Source: Bacillota bacterium
Lineage (GTDB): Bacteria; Bacillota; Clostridia; Lachnospirales; Lachnospiraceae
Reading direction: 5' to 3'
Assembly (NCBI GenBank): GCA_023414985.1
Contig: JAEZLY010000219.1
Location: 1-29,832 of the forward strand
Length of the DNA stretch: 29,832 nt
Part shown: positions 7,303 to 14,540 of the stretch, in pieces
Numbering within the stretch: the stretch's first letter is position 1
Layout: each line of letters begins with the position of its first letter
Made by a program: the position numbers and the translations under genes
Notes under the pieces: generated by a model
What the model was told of the DNA's origin: nothing
What the model saw: only the letters and a program-made list of their open reading frames with translations
Database searches by the model: none

Positions 7303-7766
7303 GATAGTACCCCTTTCATATTTCTGATATTATTTTCTATTTTTGTAATTGTATTGATTGTAATCTTTAGCTCATCGGCAGATATGTTCTGATACATTGC
7401 CCGAAAGAACTCATCTTCACCCTCATCATATTTTTCATTGAGTTGATTAACCTTATCCGTCATAGCAATTCGAATTTTCCTTCTGTCCAAAGGATCCACA
7501 TATGTCTTTACAAATCCGTTCTTTTCAAGCTTAAGAACCATCTGCTTCACATTCTGGTGGGAGCTGCCCATGACATCGGACAGTTCATTGATTGTCGGTG
7601 CATTTCCCCGGAACAGATTTAAACAGATCAAAAGAAAGAACTGCTTAAAGGTAATCTCCTGATAGAAGGAATCTCCTGCGGCCTGCATGCGGTTACTGAG
7701 TGCCATCAGAGTGCCCATAAAAATCTGTTCATTATTATACCCCTCCAACATTTCCTCCCTATTCAT
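7299..7766 (-). CDS. MarR family transcriptional regulator
   Basis: Winged helix-turn-helix regulator of 155 residues. The start at 7766 (MNREEMLEGYNNEQ) has AAAGGAG nine bases upstream; an ATG-like start at 7793 would lie deeper in the previous gene. The wHTH is seen in PTINELSDVMGSSHQNVKQMVLKLEKNG, read across helices, and the wing YVDPLDRRKIRIAMTDK with the conserved D-x-R-R. It overlaps the end of the FMN-binding gene by eight bases and the following flavodoxin by four. The two ATGTAAT/ATTACAT palindromes in the operon promoter have the size and symmetry of MarR sites, so I infer autoregulation of a redox-responsive operon. Cysteines that would mark an OhrR-type peroxide sensor are not evident: the only one sits mid-protein in LLICLNLF. 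Confidence 0.94.
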   Translation of the reverse strand: MNREEMLEGYNNEQIFMGTLMALSNRMQAAGDSFYQEITFKQFFLLICLNLFRGNAPTINELSDVMGSSHQNVKQMVLKLEKNGFVKTYVDPLDRRKIRIAMTDKVNQLNEKYDEGEDEFFRAMYQNISADELKITINTITKIENNIRNMKGVLS

Positions 7767-8163
7767 TCTGTGCTGCTCCTTTCGCAAGTGCATTACTTAC
7801 CGCACTTTTTATTACGTCGCTTGAGGTTGTCGCACCACTGACAGCATCCACCTCATAAGTATTCTTAGCAATCATATCCTGTACGATGGCTTCTGCCTTG
7901 GCTCCCCTGCCGTTCTCATGTCTAATGATCTTAATATCCTGGATCTTATGATCCTCAACCGTAACTGCTACGGTGACCTTCACCATAGTTGTCTCTGCTA
8001 TACCCTCATAGGTACCATCTGCCACATCTTCCATGATGACCTCGGCATATTTTAAGTTCTTCATATCACTTCCCGCTTTTACAAACATAGAGATTACCAA
8101 TCCTGCAATCAGTAAAACAAATACTCCCAGGATAATGCCTAAAATCTTTAAAAACTTTTTCAT
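7759..8163 (-). CDS. Membrane-anchored FMN-binding domain protein
   Basis: First gene of the redox operon, 134 residues. One N-terminal transmembrane helix (about residues 5-28, ILGIILGVFVLLIAGLVI) leaves the rest outside the membrane. The FMN_bind domain carries the flavinylation motif D-A-V-S-G-A-T-T, matching the ApbE/Ftp consensus Dxx(S/T)GA(T/S); FMN would be linked to Thr112. Such domains carry electrons across or at the membrane, as in RnfG/NqrC and extracellular flavin transfer systems. No ApbE transferase gene lies in this window. The start at 8163 is preferred over 8175 because GAGGGA lies eight bases upstream. Co-transcription with three flavodoxin-fold genes suggests one electron path. 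Confidence 0.9.
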   Translation of the reverse strand: MKKFLKILGIILGVFVLLIAGLVISMFVKAGSDMKNLKYAEVIMEDVADGTYEGIAETTMVKVTVAVTVEDHKIQDIKIIRHENGRGAKAEAIVQDMIAKNTYEVDAVSGATTSSDVIKSAVSNALAKGAAQNE

Positions 8164-8182
8164 ACTTTCCCTCATTTCAATT

Positions 8183-8239
8183 ATGTAATATGTTACATTT
8201 TATGATATGTAATATATTACATACTTTGTTCTTTGTCAA
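8183..8239 (-). promoter_or_regulatory. Promoter with two MarR-type palindromic operators
   Basis: TTGACA (8234-8239) and TATATT (8211-8216) on the minus strand are 17 bp apart. The -10 box lies inside a perfect 16-bp palindrome, ATGTAATATATTACAT (8207-8222). A second copy with one mismatch, ATGTAATATGTTACAT (8183-8198), lies 24 bp further toward the gene, over the start site. Both fit the size of MarR operators. A repressor bound here would block RNA polymerase directly; MarR, the second gene of the operon, is the likely ligand. Confidence 0.87.
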
Positions 8240-8270
8240 TACATAATTTTCAAAAAAATGGTTGCATTGC

Positions 8271-8298
8271 AAAAAAGGACCAGCATATGCTTGTCCTT
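8271..8298 (-). terminator. Rho-independent terminator after msrA
   Basis: On minus, AAGGAC-A-AGCA and TGCT-G-GTCCTT pair with a single mismatch and a tiny loop, followed by a run of six T overlapping the stem end (8271-8276). It lies 80 bp past the msrA stop and just before the MarR-controlled promoter, separating the two operons. Confidence 0.8.
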
Positions 8299-8377
8299 CT
8301 CTGTTTGAAGCTATTTCTTTATGCAAAAGTCGATTCTTCCTGTAAGCGTAGATATCAAGGCCCCTCAGGCCAATTTC

Positions 8378-8899
8378 TTAACCCAGTTTACTGATATCCT
8401 GAGCCTGCTTTGCCTTTTCAAATTTATCCTTACCGATATGGCAATATCCATTCGGATTCTTATCCAGATATTTCTGATGATACTCCTCCGCCCGATAGAA
8501 ATTCTGCAGTGTCTTCACCTCAATTGCAATCTTCTGGGTATATTTTTTCTGAAGCTCTGCGATGGATTTAAGAATGATTTCTTCATCCTCAGAATCCACA
8601 AAATAGATCCCTGTTCTGTATTGGGTCCCTACATCCCCTCCCTGTTTATTCACACTGACCGGATTAATCACATCATAATATAAATCCAGCAGATAGGGTA
8701 AGCCCATTATTGTCTCATCGTACACCACATGTACCGTCTCAGCATGTCCCGTATTATTGTGGCATACTTCCTCATAGGAAGGGTTGGCGGTATTCCCGTT
8801 CGCATAGCCTACTTCCGTATTTAATACTCCTTTTACATCCTCTAAGTATTTTTCCGTTCCCCAAAAACAACCGCCTGCAAGATAAATTTCCTTTTTCAT
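8378..8899 (-). CDS. msrA: Peptide-methionine (S)-S-oxide reductase MsrA
   Basis: Repairs oxidised proteins by reducing the S-epimer of methionine sulfoxide, working in the cytoplasm with thioredoxin-type reductants. The 173-residue protein has the MsrA signature GGCFWGTEKY with catalytic Cys11, and GYANGNTANPSYEEVC, THE-like GHAETVHVVYD, and GTQYRTGIYF, all diagnostic of the family. No MsrB domain is fused. The start has AAGGAATAGGA directly upstream. It lies 35 bp after the dihydrouridine synthase gene and probably shares its transcript; the terminator at 8271-8298 closes the unit. Together with the neighbouring flavoprotein operon this hints at an oxidative-stress region in an anaerobe, though the two are separately regulated. 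Confidence 0.98.
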   Translation of the reverse strand: MKKEIYLAGGCFWGTEKYLEDVKGVLNTEVGYANGNTANPSYEEVCHNNTGHAETVHVVYDETIMGLPYLLDLYYDVINPVSVNKQGGDVGTQYRTGIYFVDSEDEEIILKSIAELQKKYTQKIAIEVKTLQNFYRAEEYHQKYLDKNPNGYCHIGKDKFEKAKQAQDISKLG

Positions 8900-8934
8900 T
8901 CCTATTCCTTCTTTCTATTATAATTATTATGATC

Positions 8935-9888
8935 TTAAAAGCTGATCTGCTGAGCTGTAAACTCCTGTTCCCGGAATAAACGCTCCACTGCATCCTCATA
9001 TTCGCGAAGATGCTCGGCTTTACGAATTTTCTTAAGATACCTTTCCTGCTCCGTAAAGGATACACTCATATAATACCAGATTTCCTTCATCTTGAACAAG
9101 ACATTCTTATCCCCGAATAGGGTTTCTCGATAGCTTTGATAAATCCTGTCGTGAAACGCCTTGATCTCAGTCTTGGCCGGCAAAGACTGACCAAGAAGAA
9201 CTCCAACCAGACCCGGATTAGCCAACAGTCCTCTTCCCAACATGATTGACTCCACCTCCGGAAAAGCTTCCAGAAAAATTAGATAATCCTCTTTCGCAAA
9301 AATATTGCCGTTATAACAGACAGGGTTTTTGCTATGGCTCAAGGCCTCCCGGAACACCTGCAGATTCGGCTTGTTCTTATAGAAATCCTTCTGAACTCTT
9401 GGATGAATGATTATCTCCTCGATTGGAAATTGATTGAATAGCTCAAGCAGCTCATGGAATTCCTCCGGATTAGTCATTCCGAGCCTCGTTTTCACGGAGA
9501 TTTTGGTAACTGCTGCAGCAAATATCTCCTCAAGGAACACCCTCAGTGCTTCCGGCTTTGCCAGAAAGCCGGCTCCCTTGAATTTAGAAACTACAGTTCC
9601 GGAAGGACAGCCAAGATTCAGATTAATCTCCTGATATCCCAGGTTCCTGATCAGTTTTGAGGTCTCGATAAAATCCACAGACCGATTGGTCAATAGCTGT
9701 GGAATTAGATGCACTGCCTGATTATTCTCCGGCAGAATATCGTTCATCTCCTTCGACTTTAAACTTTGACTCGAGTTTGCTGATATGAAGGGTGAAAAAT
9801 ACTTGTCGGGATTGGTAAAGTAAGCTTGGTGAGCGTTACGGTATAAGTAACCTGTAACTCCTTCCATCGGTGCGAAATAAAATCTCAT
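8935..9888 (-). CDS. tRNA-dihydrouridine synthase
   Basis: FMN-dependent enzyme that reduces uridine to dihydrouridine in the D-loop of tRNA. The 317-residue protein has a TIM-barrel start (FYFAPMEGVTGYLYR), the NLGCPSG motif with catalytic Cys94, and the KTRLGM, IIHPR, YNGNIF and MLGRGLLANPGL blocks that bind FMN and tRNA phosphate in the Dus family. A KxRxG-type motif and the GRG phosphate loop are intact. The start overlaps the eamA stop by four bases (ATGA). The sequence is closer to the short clostridial Dus group than to DusB next to groES-like loci, so I give no letter. A very small second Dus branch also exists in Firmicutes, which a tree would place. Confidence 0.95.
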   Translation of the reverse strand: MRFYFAPMEGVTGYLYRNAHQAYFTNPDKYFSPFISANSSQSLKSKEMNDILPENNQAVHLIPQLLTNRSVDFIETSKLIRNLGYQEINLNLGCPSGTVVSKFKGAGFLAKPEALRVFLEEIFAAAVTKISVKTRLGMTNPEEFHELLELFNQFPIEEIIIHPRVQKDFYKNKPNLQVFREALSHSKNPVCYNGNIFAKEDYLIFLEAFPEVESIMLGRGLLANPGLVGVLLGQSLPAKTEIKAFHDRIYQSYRETLFGDKNVLFKMKEIWYYMSVSFTEQERYLKKIRKAEHLREYEDAVERLFREQEFTAQQISF

Positions 9889-10760
9889 GCTAGGCTGGCT
9901 CCTTTTCTCAAATTGGATAGATCGCTGATCAATGCTGCACCTAAGATCAATACTGCACCCAGCAATTGATATCCCGTAATATGCTCATGTAATATCAGAG
10001 CAGAAAGAAGGATTGCTAAAATGGGATCCACATAGCTGTAGATTGCTACAGTCTGTGCGTTCAATTGTGGTATGGAGGTAAAATATAGGAGGTATGCCAG
10101 ACCCGTATTGATAATGCCGACAAATAGAAGCAAAGTGCAAATCTTCCAGGTAAAGTGGAGCACTGTAATATCCTGTGTTAACAAGGTATATGGGAGTATG
10201 ACGAGTGCTGCAACACCAAGCTGTACAGCGGTCGCTTCGATGGGCGCAATCTCTTTGATGAACTTATTCATTAATACTACGGAGCAGTAAAGGATTGCAG
10301 CACTTATGCCGAACAGAACGCCTTTCCCATCAGAATACAGACTGAGGCCCTCCGAAAGACCCGATACCAGCCCAATTCCGATTAGTGCCAACAAGACACA
10401 GCTCATCTTGATCCAAGTCATTCTCTCTTTAAGAACAATGGGGGACAGTAGAATAATAAAAATAGGAGCCATATAATAGCACAGAGTTGCAACGGAAACT
10501 GTCGTATAGTGATATGCCTCAAAAAGACAAATCCAATTGACCCCGATCGCCGCACCTGACAGAAATAACAGCAGCCCATTCCGCTTGATTGCCTTTCGCG
10601 ACAGCTTGTGCCTGATAACAAACATAGCAGTTAACAGGAACAGAACGCCAATCAAACCTCTGATTAATGCAATCACGCTGGACGGATATGGTATATATTT
10701 TACGAAAATACCGATCGTACCGAAAATCAACATAGAAGTAACATAACGCAGCTTAGCCAT
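9885..10760 (-). CDS. EamA/DMT superfamily transporter
   Basis: Inner-membrane transporter of 291 residues with about ten predicted helices arranged as two EamA repeats (about residues 1-135 and 145-285), the RhaT/YdcZ-like drug/metabolite fold. The first repeat ends with PIFIILLSPIVLKERMTW and the second with PILAILLSALILHEHITG, both the typical P-x7-L-E-x2-T ends of EamA halves. The family exports amino acids, nucleosides or metabolites; the substrate is not predictable. AAAGGAG lies six bases before the ATG and an extended -10 promoter lies at 10795-10803. It heads the unit with dus and msrA. Confidence 0.92.
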   Translation of the reverse strand: MAKLRYVTSMLIFGTIGIFVKYIPYPSSVIALIRGLIGVLFLLTAMFVIRHKLSRKAIKRNGLLLFLSGAAIGVNWICLFEAYHYTTVSVATLCYYMAPIFIILLSPIVLKERMTWIKMSCVLLALIGIGLVSGLSEGLSLYSDGKGVLFGISAAILYCSVVLMNKFIKEIAPIEATAVQLGVAALVILPYTLLTQDITVLHFTWKICTLLLFVGIINTGLAYLLYFTSIPQLNAQTVAIYSYVDPILAILLSALILHEHITGYQLLGAVLILGAALISDLSNLRKGASLA

Positions 10761-10794
10761 AATTGTCTCCTTTGTGTCTTGACCTAATGCATCT

Positions 10795-10803
10795 ATTATA
10801 GCA
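10795..10803 (-). promoter_or_regulatory. Extended -10 promoter for eamA-dus-msrA
   Basis: The minus strand reads TGCTATAAT, a consensus TG-N-TATAAT extended -10, 34 bp before the eamA start. No good -35 is present (the expected place is occupied by the tail of the terminator hairpin), which is common for extended -10 promoters. Confidence 0.65.
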
Positions 10804-10814
10804 TATCAATCGCT

Positions 10815-10857
10815 AAAAAGAATAGCGTGTGATTATAATAATCACACGCTATTCTTT
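10815..10857 (-). terminator. 20-bp perfect hairpin, second terminator of the sugar ABC operon
   Basis: Arms of 20 bp at 10817-10836 and 10838-10857 are perfectly complementary around a single central A, so the loop must open somewhat in RNA. On minus the stem runs into TTTTT (10815-10819). It follows the weaker hairpin at 10891-10925 and abuts the eamA promoter, so it probably acts as a fail-safe. Confidence 0.75.
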
Positions 10858-10890
10858 GTTAACTTAAAATGTGGTAAACATCATGAATAT

Positions 10891-10925
10891 AAAAGACTGC
10901 CACATTTTAATGCGACAGCCCTTTT
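10891..10925 (-). terminator. First terminator of the sugar ABC operon
   Basis: The minus strand gives AAAAGGGCTGTCGCATT, an AAA loop and AATGTGGCAGTCTTTT. All positions pair once G-U pairs are allowed (four of them), and the G-U pairs only form in RNA copied in this direction, so it serves the minus-strand operon. It lies 27 bp past the last permease stop and ends in four T. Confidence 0.82.
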
Positions 10926-10951
10926 TGATATTCTGAAACAAAGATCATTGA

Positions 10952-11800
10952 TTATTCCTTTACGCCGCCTAAGGCAACACCCGCGATAATATATTTCGAT
11001 AATAAGAAATATACGACAAACAGAGGTAATACAGTCAGTGACAAGCCTAAGTAAATGGAACCCAATTCTGTCTTATAGATATCGCCTCTCAGCAAACTTA
11101 CCATGATTGGCATAGTATACTTAGAATTATCAGTAAGTAATACCAAAGGCATGAATAAGGTATTCCAGCTTCCTACGAATGCGAAGATAGCCTGCGTCGC
11201 AATTGCGGGCTTCATAATCGGTATGATGATTCTGTTGAAGATAGAGAATTCACCGGCACCGTCAATTCGTCCGGAAGCAACGATATCAAGATGCAAGGTA
11301 GCCAGCAGATACTGTCTCATAAAGAATACCGTAGCCGGTGCTGCAATTGCAGGCAATATCAAAGGCAAGAAGTTATTAGTCAAATGAATACGATACATGA
11401 ACTGGTAAAATCCAATCGAGGTTACCTGAGCAGGTATCATCATAACTGCCAGAATAAAGGTAAAGAAAGGCTGACGTAATCTCCAGTCGTAAGCAACCAA
11501 TGCATAGGCTGTTAACGAGGAAAAATATACTGTACAAAGCGTTACTCCGGAAGAAATAATCATGGAGTTGACAAAGCCTTTCGCAGGATTAAAGCTCTTT
11601 CCCGCAAATACCTTGAAGTTGTCAAGCAAATGGCTGGAAGGTAACAAGGAAATCGCATGCTGCTGTATCTCAAAGGTACCACGTGTAGCATTCATAAACA
11701 TAATCCAGAACGGCATTATGCTTAAGATGGTCAAGAAAATACATACAATATAGATCACAACTTTGAATATGCGGCCTCCTGTACTTACTTCATGTCTCAT
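10952..11800 (-). CDS. CUT1 carbohydrate ABC transporter permease (MalG type)
   Basis: Inner-membrane subunit of a sugar importer, 282 residues, about six helices. The cytoplasmic EAA loop that contacts the ATPase reads ASGRIDGAGEFSIFNRIIIPIMKPAI, placed before the last two helices as in MalG; the leading EAA glutamate is replaced (VASGR for the usual EAARID), a modest deviation. The C-terminal end YIIAGVALGGVKE matches the family's G-x-x-x-G-x-x-K-G ending. The ATG follows the stop of the partner permease with no gap (TAAATG), and its GGAGGG site lies inside that gene. It is the last gene of the operon, closed by two terminators. Confidence 0.96.
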   Translation of the reverse strand: MRHEVSTGGRIFKVVIYIVCIFLTILSIMPFWIMFMNATRGTFEIQQHAISLLPSSHLLDNFKVFAGKSFNPAKGFVNSMIISSGVTLCTVYFSSLTAYALVAYDWRLRQPFFTFILAVMMIPAQVTSIGFYQFMYRIHLTNNFLPLILPAIAAPATVFFMRQYLLATLHLDIVASGRIDGAGEFSIFNRIIIPIMKPAIATQAIFAFVGSWNTLFMPLVLLTDNSKYTMPIMVSLLRGDIYKTELGSIYLGLSLTVLPLFVVYFLLSKYIIAGVALGGVKE

Positions 11801-12781
11801 TTATGTCGCCCTCCTTGCTTCCTTCTGGGATCTCTTAAAATCTCTTCTCATTGCTTTCTCCTGCTTATGAAGCCTAGCTGCCTCCTTATCACGCATCAGA
11901 TAGAAAACAATTCCCGACAAGATCGCTATTATCACAAACATAATCATACTCGCGGCTGATGCACGGTTATACAGATAACTTCCGCTAAATGCTTGATTAT
12001 ATATAAATACACTTGTTGTAAGCGTAGCATTGTCAGGACCGCCAAGGAGATACAGTCTTGGAATATCGAACATGTTTAAACCACCGATCATACTTGTGAT
12101 CAGTGTATATAGTAAAATAGTTCTTAAATTAGGGAGTGTTATAAAAAAGAATGTCTGCCTACTCGAAGCACCGTCAATTTCAGATGCTTCGAACAGTTCG
12201 GGACTTATACCCAAAACGCCTGAAATAAGCACAATCATTGTATATCCGTACCACATCCAGAATTGAATAAAGGCTATAATTCCTCTTGAAGTCCATTTCT
12301 GTACTGAAAAATTGATCGGATCCTGTGCTATGCCAAGTGTCCTGAAAAGATCATTTACAGGACCGATCGGGTATCCAAACAAAGCATTGAATAATATTGC
12401 TATTGTTGCAGCAGTAATAATATTCGGCATATAGAATAAAACTTTAAATAACCCCTGACCCTTGACTTTACGGCGATGACTGGTAAACCATGCAGTCAGA
12501 AGAAGGGCAAGTAAAATCTGTGGAATAAAGTTAATAATCCACATAATTACCGTATTGGATAACGACTTTTGAAAGGAAGGATTCTTGAAAATAATCGCAA
12601 AATTCTTAAAAATATCTTCCTTTAAGAAATGGAAATTCGTTGCACCCAAACCTTTGAAATCGGTAAAGCCAATGACAGCGGTATAAATGATTGGATATAA
12701 CGAGAAAAATAGGAACGCAAGTACAAAAGGAATGCAAAATATATAGCCGTACTTTGCGTAATTAACGCTCTTACGTCGCAT
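11801..12781 (-). CDS. CUT1 carbohydrate ABC transporter permease (MalF/UgpA type)
   Basis: Second membrane subunit of the sugar importer, 326 residues with about six helices. The N-terminal stretch (KYGYIFCIPFVLAFLFFSLYPIIYTAVIGF) is the typical first helix and P-loop of this family. The EAA loop is FEASEIDGASSRQTFFFITLPNL, fully canonical. The tail is strongly basic (RLHKQEKAMRRDFKRSQKEARR). GGAGGT lies eight bases before the ATG. No ATPase gene is in the operon; CUT1 systems in Firmicutes commonly share one MsmK/MsiK-type ATPase encoded elsewhere, which I infer here. Confidence 0.96.
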   Translation of the reverse strand: MRRKSVNYAKYGYIFCIPFVLAFLFFSLYPIIYTAVIGFTDFKGLGATNFHFLKEDIFKNFAIIFKNPSFQKSLSNTVIMWIINFIPQILLALLLTAWFTSHRRKVKGQGLFKVLFYMPNIITAATIAILFNALFGYPIGPVNDLFRTLGIAQDPINFSVQKWTSRGIIAFIQFWMWYGYTMIVLISGVLGISPELFEASEIDGASSRQTFFFITLPNLRTILLYTLITSMIGGLNMFDIPRLYLLGGPDNATLTTSVFIYNQAFSGSYLYNRASAASMIMFVIIAILSGIVFYLMRDKEAARLHKQEKAMRRDFKRSQKEARRAT

Positions 12782-12831
12782 AAGCGTTCACCTCCGGTAT
12801 TTTTGTAAGCATATACTTAAACATAAGATAT

Positions 12832-12863
12832 GGGGCGGACGATATAGGCCATCCGCCCGCCCC
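12832..12863 (-). promoter_or_regulatory. GC-rich hairpin between the binding-protein and permease genes
   Basis: GGGCGGA and TCCGCCC pair around a 12-nt loop, with a further G/C-rich flank able to extend or slip, in a very AT-rich neighbourhood. No T-run follows on the minus strand, so it is not a full terminator. Hairpins in this place often protect the 3' end of the binding-protein mRNA, giving more of that protein than of the permeases; that role is inferred. Confidence 0.65.
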
Positions 12864-12881
12864 TGATAATATAGATTAAAA

Positions 12882-14300
12882 CTACTCTACAACTACGTCC
12901 AAGTTATCCGCTACTTGCTGTTTGAAGTCAGCGATAGCCTGTTCACGGGTCTTATTTCCTGCAGTGTACTCACGTACCTGATCGCGGAAGTAGGTGTTGA
13001 TAGTCTCATCGTACTGTGTCTTGTTAGTTCCTGTTGCATTCTGACCAGCAGGTACGAATACATCGAACATGTTCTGTCCGCCAAGGAAATCAAGCTTACC
13101 ATCAGACTTCTTCATAACTGTACCGGAAGCTACAGCATCCTTTGTTCCGCCAGGACCATTCAGAGTACCGTTAGCCCAGAAGTACTGAAGACCTTTATCA
13201 GAGCTGTCAAGTGTGATCCACTTAATGATATCGCCAACTGCTGCGGGAACCTTGGTAGACTTGTTAGCAAGTACCCAGGTACCACCCCAGAAGAAACCGA
13301 TTGTAGGCTCACAAACTGCCCAGTCACCATAGGTACCTTCGCCAACCTTTTTTCCGCCGGAATTACCAGCCATAACGTAGTTGATTAACCAAGCAGGACC
13401 GAAGAAACCGAAAATCTTCTGAGCACCGGCATCCTTCATATCAGCATACCAAGCGTCTGTCCAGTCCTTAGTATCATTGTCGTAACCATTGTCTTTCAGC
13501 TTCTTAGAAAGATCTAAGAATTCTTCACGCTTAGGATCGATATAAAGCTTGCCATCAACGATCCAGCCCTTCTCGGAGCTGTTCTCAACTGCATGCCAGA
13601 TGTCGCCGTCGCCGGATACAATGCCGTATTTCTTAGCCTTTAACTCAGCGGCTGCAGCAAAGAATTTATCCCAGCCGGGACCAATCTTATCTTTGATAAC
13701 TGCCGGATCATCTGTGCCCCAAACATCCTTCGCGATAGAACGACGATAGATGAATGCACCACCGGTAGCCTGGTATCCAAGTCCAACCAAATTGCCATCA
13801 GAGTTAGTTCCGATGTCCACTGTGTACTTAGCGATATCAGCCTCTTTTAGGAGGTTGTCTACATCAAGACCGAGATCCTTATAGGAAGCGGCATACTGAT
13901 AAGCATCACCCTGTGTATACTTCAGAACAAATGCAGACTCTGCGCAGTAGATGTCAGGAGCGTCTGCGCCGCCAGCTGCAAGAGCCTGATCAAGTGCGGG
14001 CTGATAAGCACCATCTGTGGTAGCAATAATGGTAGGTTTGACTTCATAAGCAAAATTAGGATTCAGTTCCTTATATTTATTTAACATCTTAGGAACTTCA
14101 TCGGTGAATGTCCAAAGGTTAATGGTCTTAACACTTGGATCATTGGTAACAGTCGCTGCAGGAACTTCCGTAGCAGCTGCAGGAGCCTTAGTTGTAGTAG
14201 CCGGGGGGTTGGCGTTGTCTGTTGTTGCTTTCTTACCACAACCGGTTACTATAGTAGCAACGAGTGCACCGCAAAGAAGTAATGCAATAAAACGTTTCAT
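12882..14300 (-). CDS. Sugar ABC transporter substrate-binding lipoprotein
   Basis: Extracellular binding protein that delivers a sugar to the two CUT1 permeases, 472 residues. The signal peptide has a basic start, a hydrophobic core and lipobox VTGC, so Cys21 of the ATG-initiated form would be lipid-anchored. It is followed by an Ala/Thr/Pro-rich linker of about 30 residues and a SBP_bac_1-like body (TINLWTFTDEVPKMLNKY, later GTWVLANKSTKVPAAVGDIIKWI). The ATG at 14300 is chosen: AAGGAGG lies seven bases upstream; the frame is open by one TTG more. The sugar cannot be read from sequence. First gene of the operon, followed by a stabilising hairpin. Confidence 0.95.
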   Translation of the reverse strand: MKRFIALLLCGALVATIVTGCGKKATTDNANPPATTTKAPAAATEVPAATVTNDPSVKTINLWTFTDEVPKMLNKYKELNPNFAYEVKPTIIATTDGAYQPALDQALAAGGADAPDIYCAESAFVLKYTQGDAYQYAASYKDLGLDVDNLLKEADIAKYTVDIGTNSDGNLVGLGYQATGGAFIYRRSIAKDVWGTDDPAVIKDKIGPGWDKFFAAAAELKAKKYGIVSGDGDIWHAVENSSEKGWIVDGKLYIDPKREEFLDLSKKLKDNGYDNDTKDWTDAWYADMKDAGAQKIFGFFGPAWLINYVMAGNSGGKKVGEGTYGDWAVCEPTIGFFWGGTWVLANKSTKVPAAVGDIIKWITLDSSDKGLQYFWANGTLNGPGGTKDAVASGTVMKKSDGKLDFLGGQNMFDVFVPAGQNATGTNKTQYDETINTYFRDQVREYTAGNKTREQAIADFKQQVADNLDVVVE

Positions 14301-14387
14301 CAAATTTCCTCCTTACATTATGTAAATTACACACTGCGTTGTGAATGTGTGTGAAAGAATCTTCCCACTTATCTTCTTTATACCCTG

Positions 14388-14419
14388 TGTGATAATTCAC
14401 ATAACTTCTCCTCTGTCAA
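14388..14419 (-). promoter_or_regulatory. Candidate promoter and operator of the sugar ABC operon
   Basis: TTGACA on minus at 14414-14419 stands about 115 bp before the binding-protein start. Seventeen bases on lies ATTATC, a poor -10. The -10 region is overlapped by a perfect inverted repeat TGTGA-N4-TCACA (14388-14401). A second TATAAA lies further down near 14380 but at the wrong distance. The dyad is shorter in spacing than a CRP site and does not match a CcpA cre box, so the regulator is unknown. Confidence 0.45.
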
Positions 14420-14540
14420 CAGTTCCTATGATTGTTCATCATGGAATTATTATTACCCTTTTTATGCCGCAATATTTCATAATTTCGACAGATCGGAGTC
14501 GGAAATAATATCCTTTCATTTTGATGTATAAAACTAATAT

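Noticed and set aside
12915..13388. 157-codon open frame on plus
   Set aside because: Antisense to the sugar-binding lipoprotein gene; no domain or ribosome binding site.
14388..14401. CRP or CcpA site
   Set aside because: The spacing between TGTGA and TCACA is four bases instead of six for CRP, and the CG centre of cre boxes is absent.
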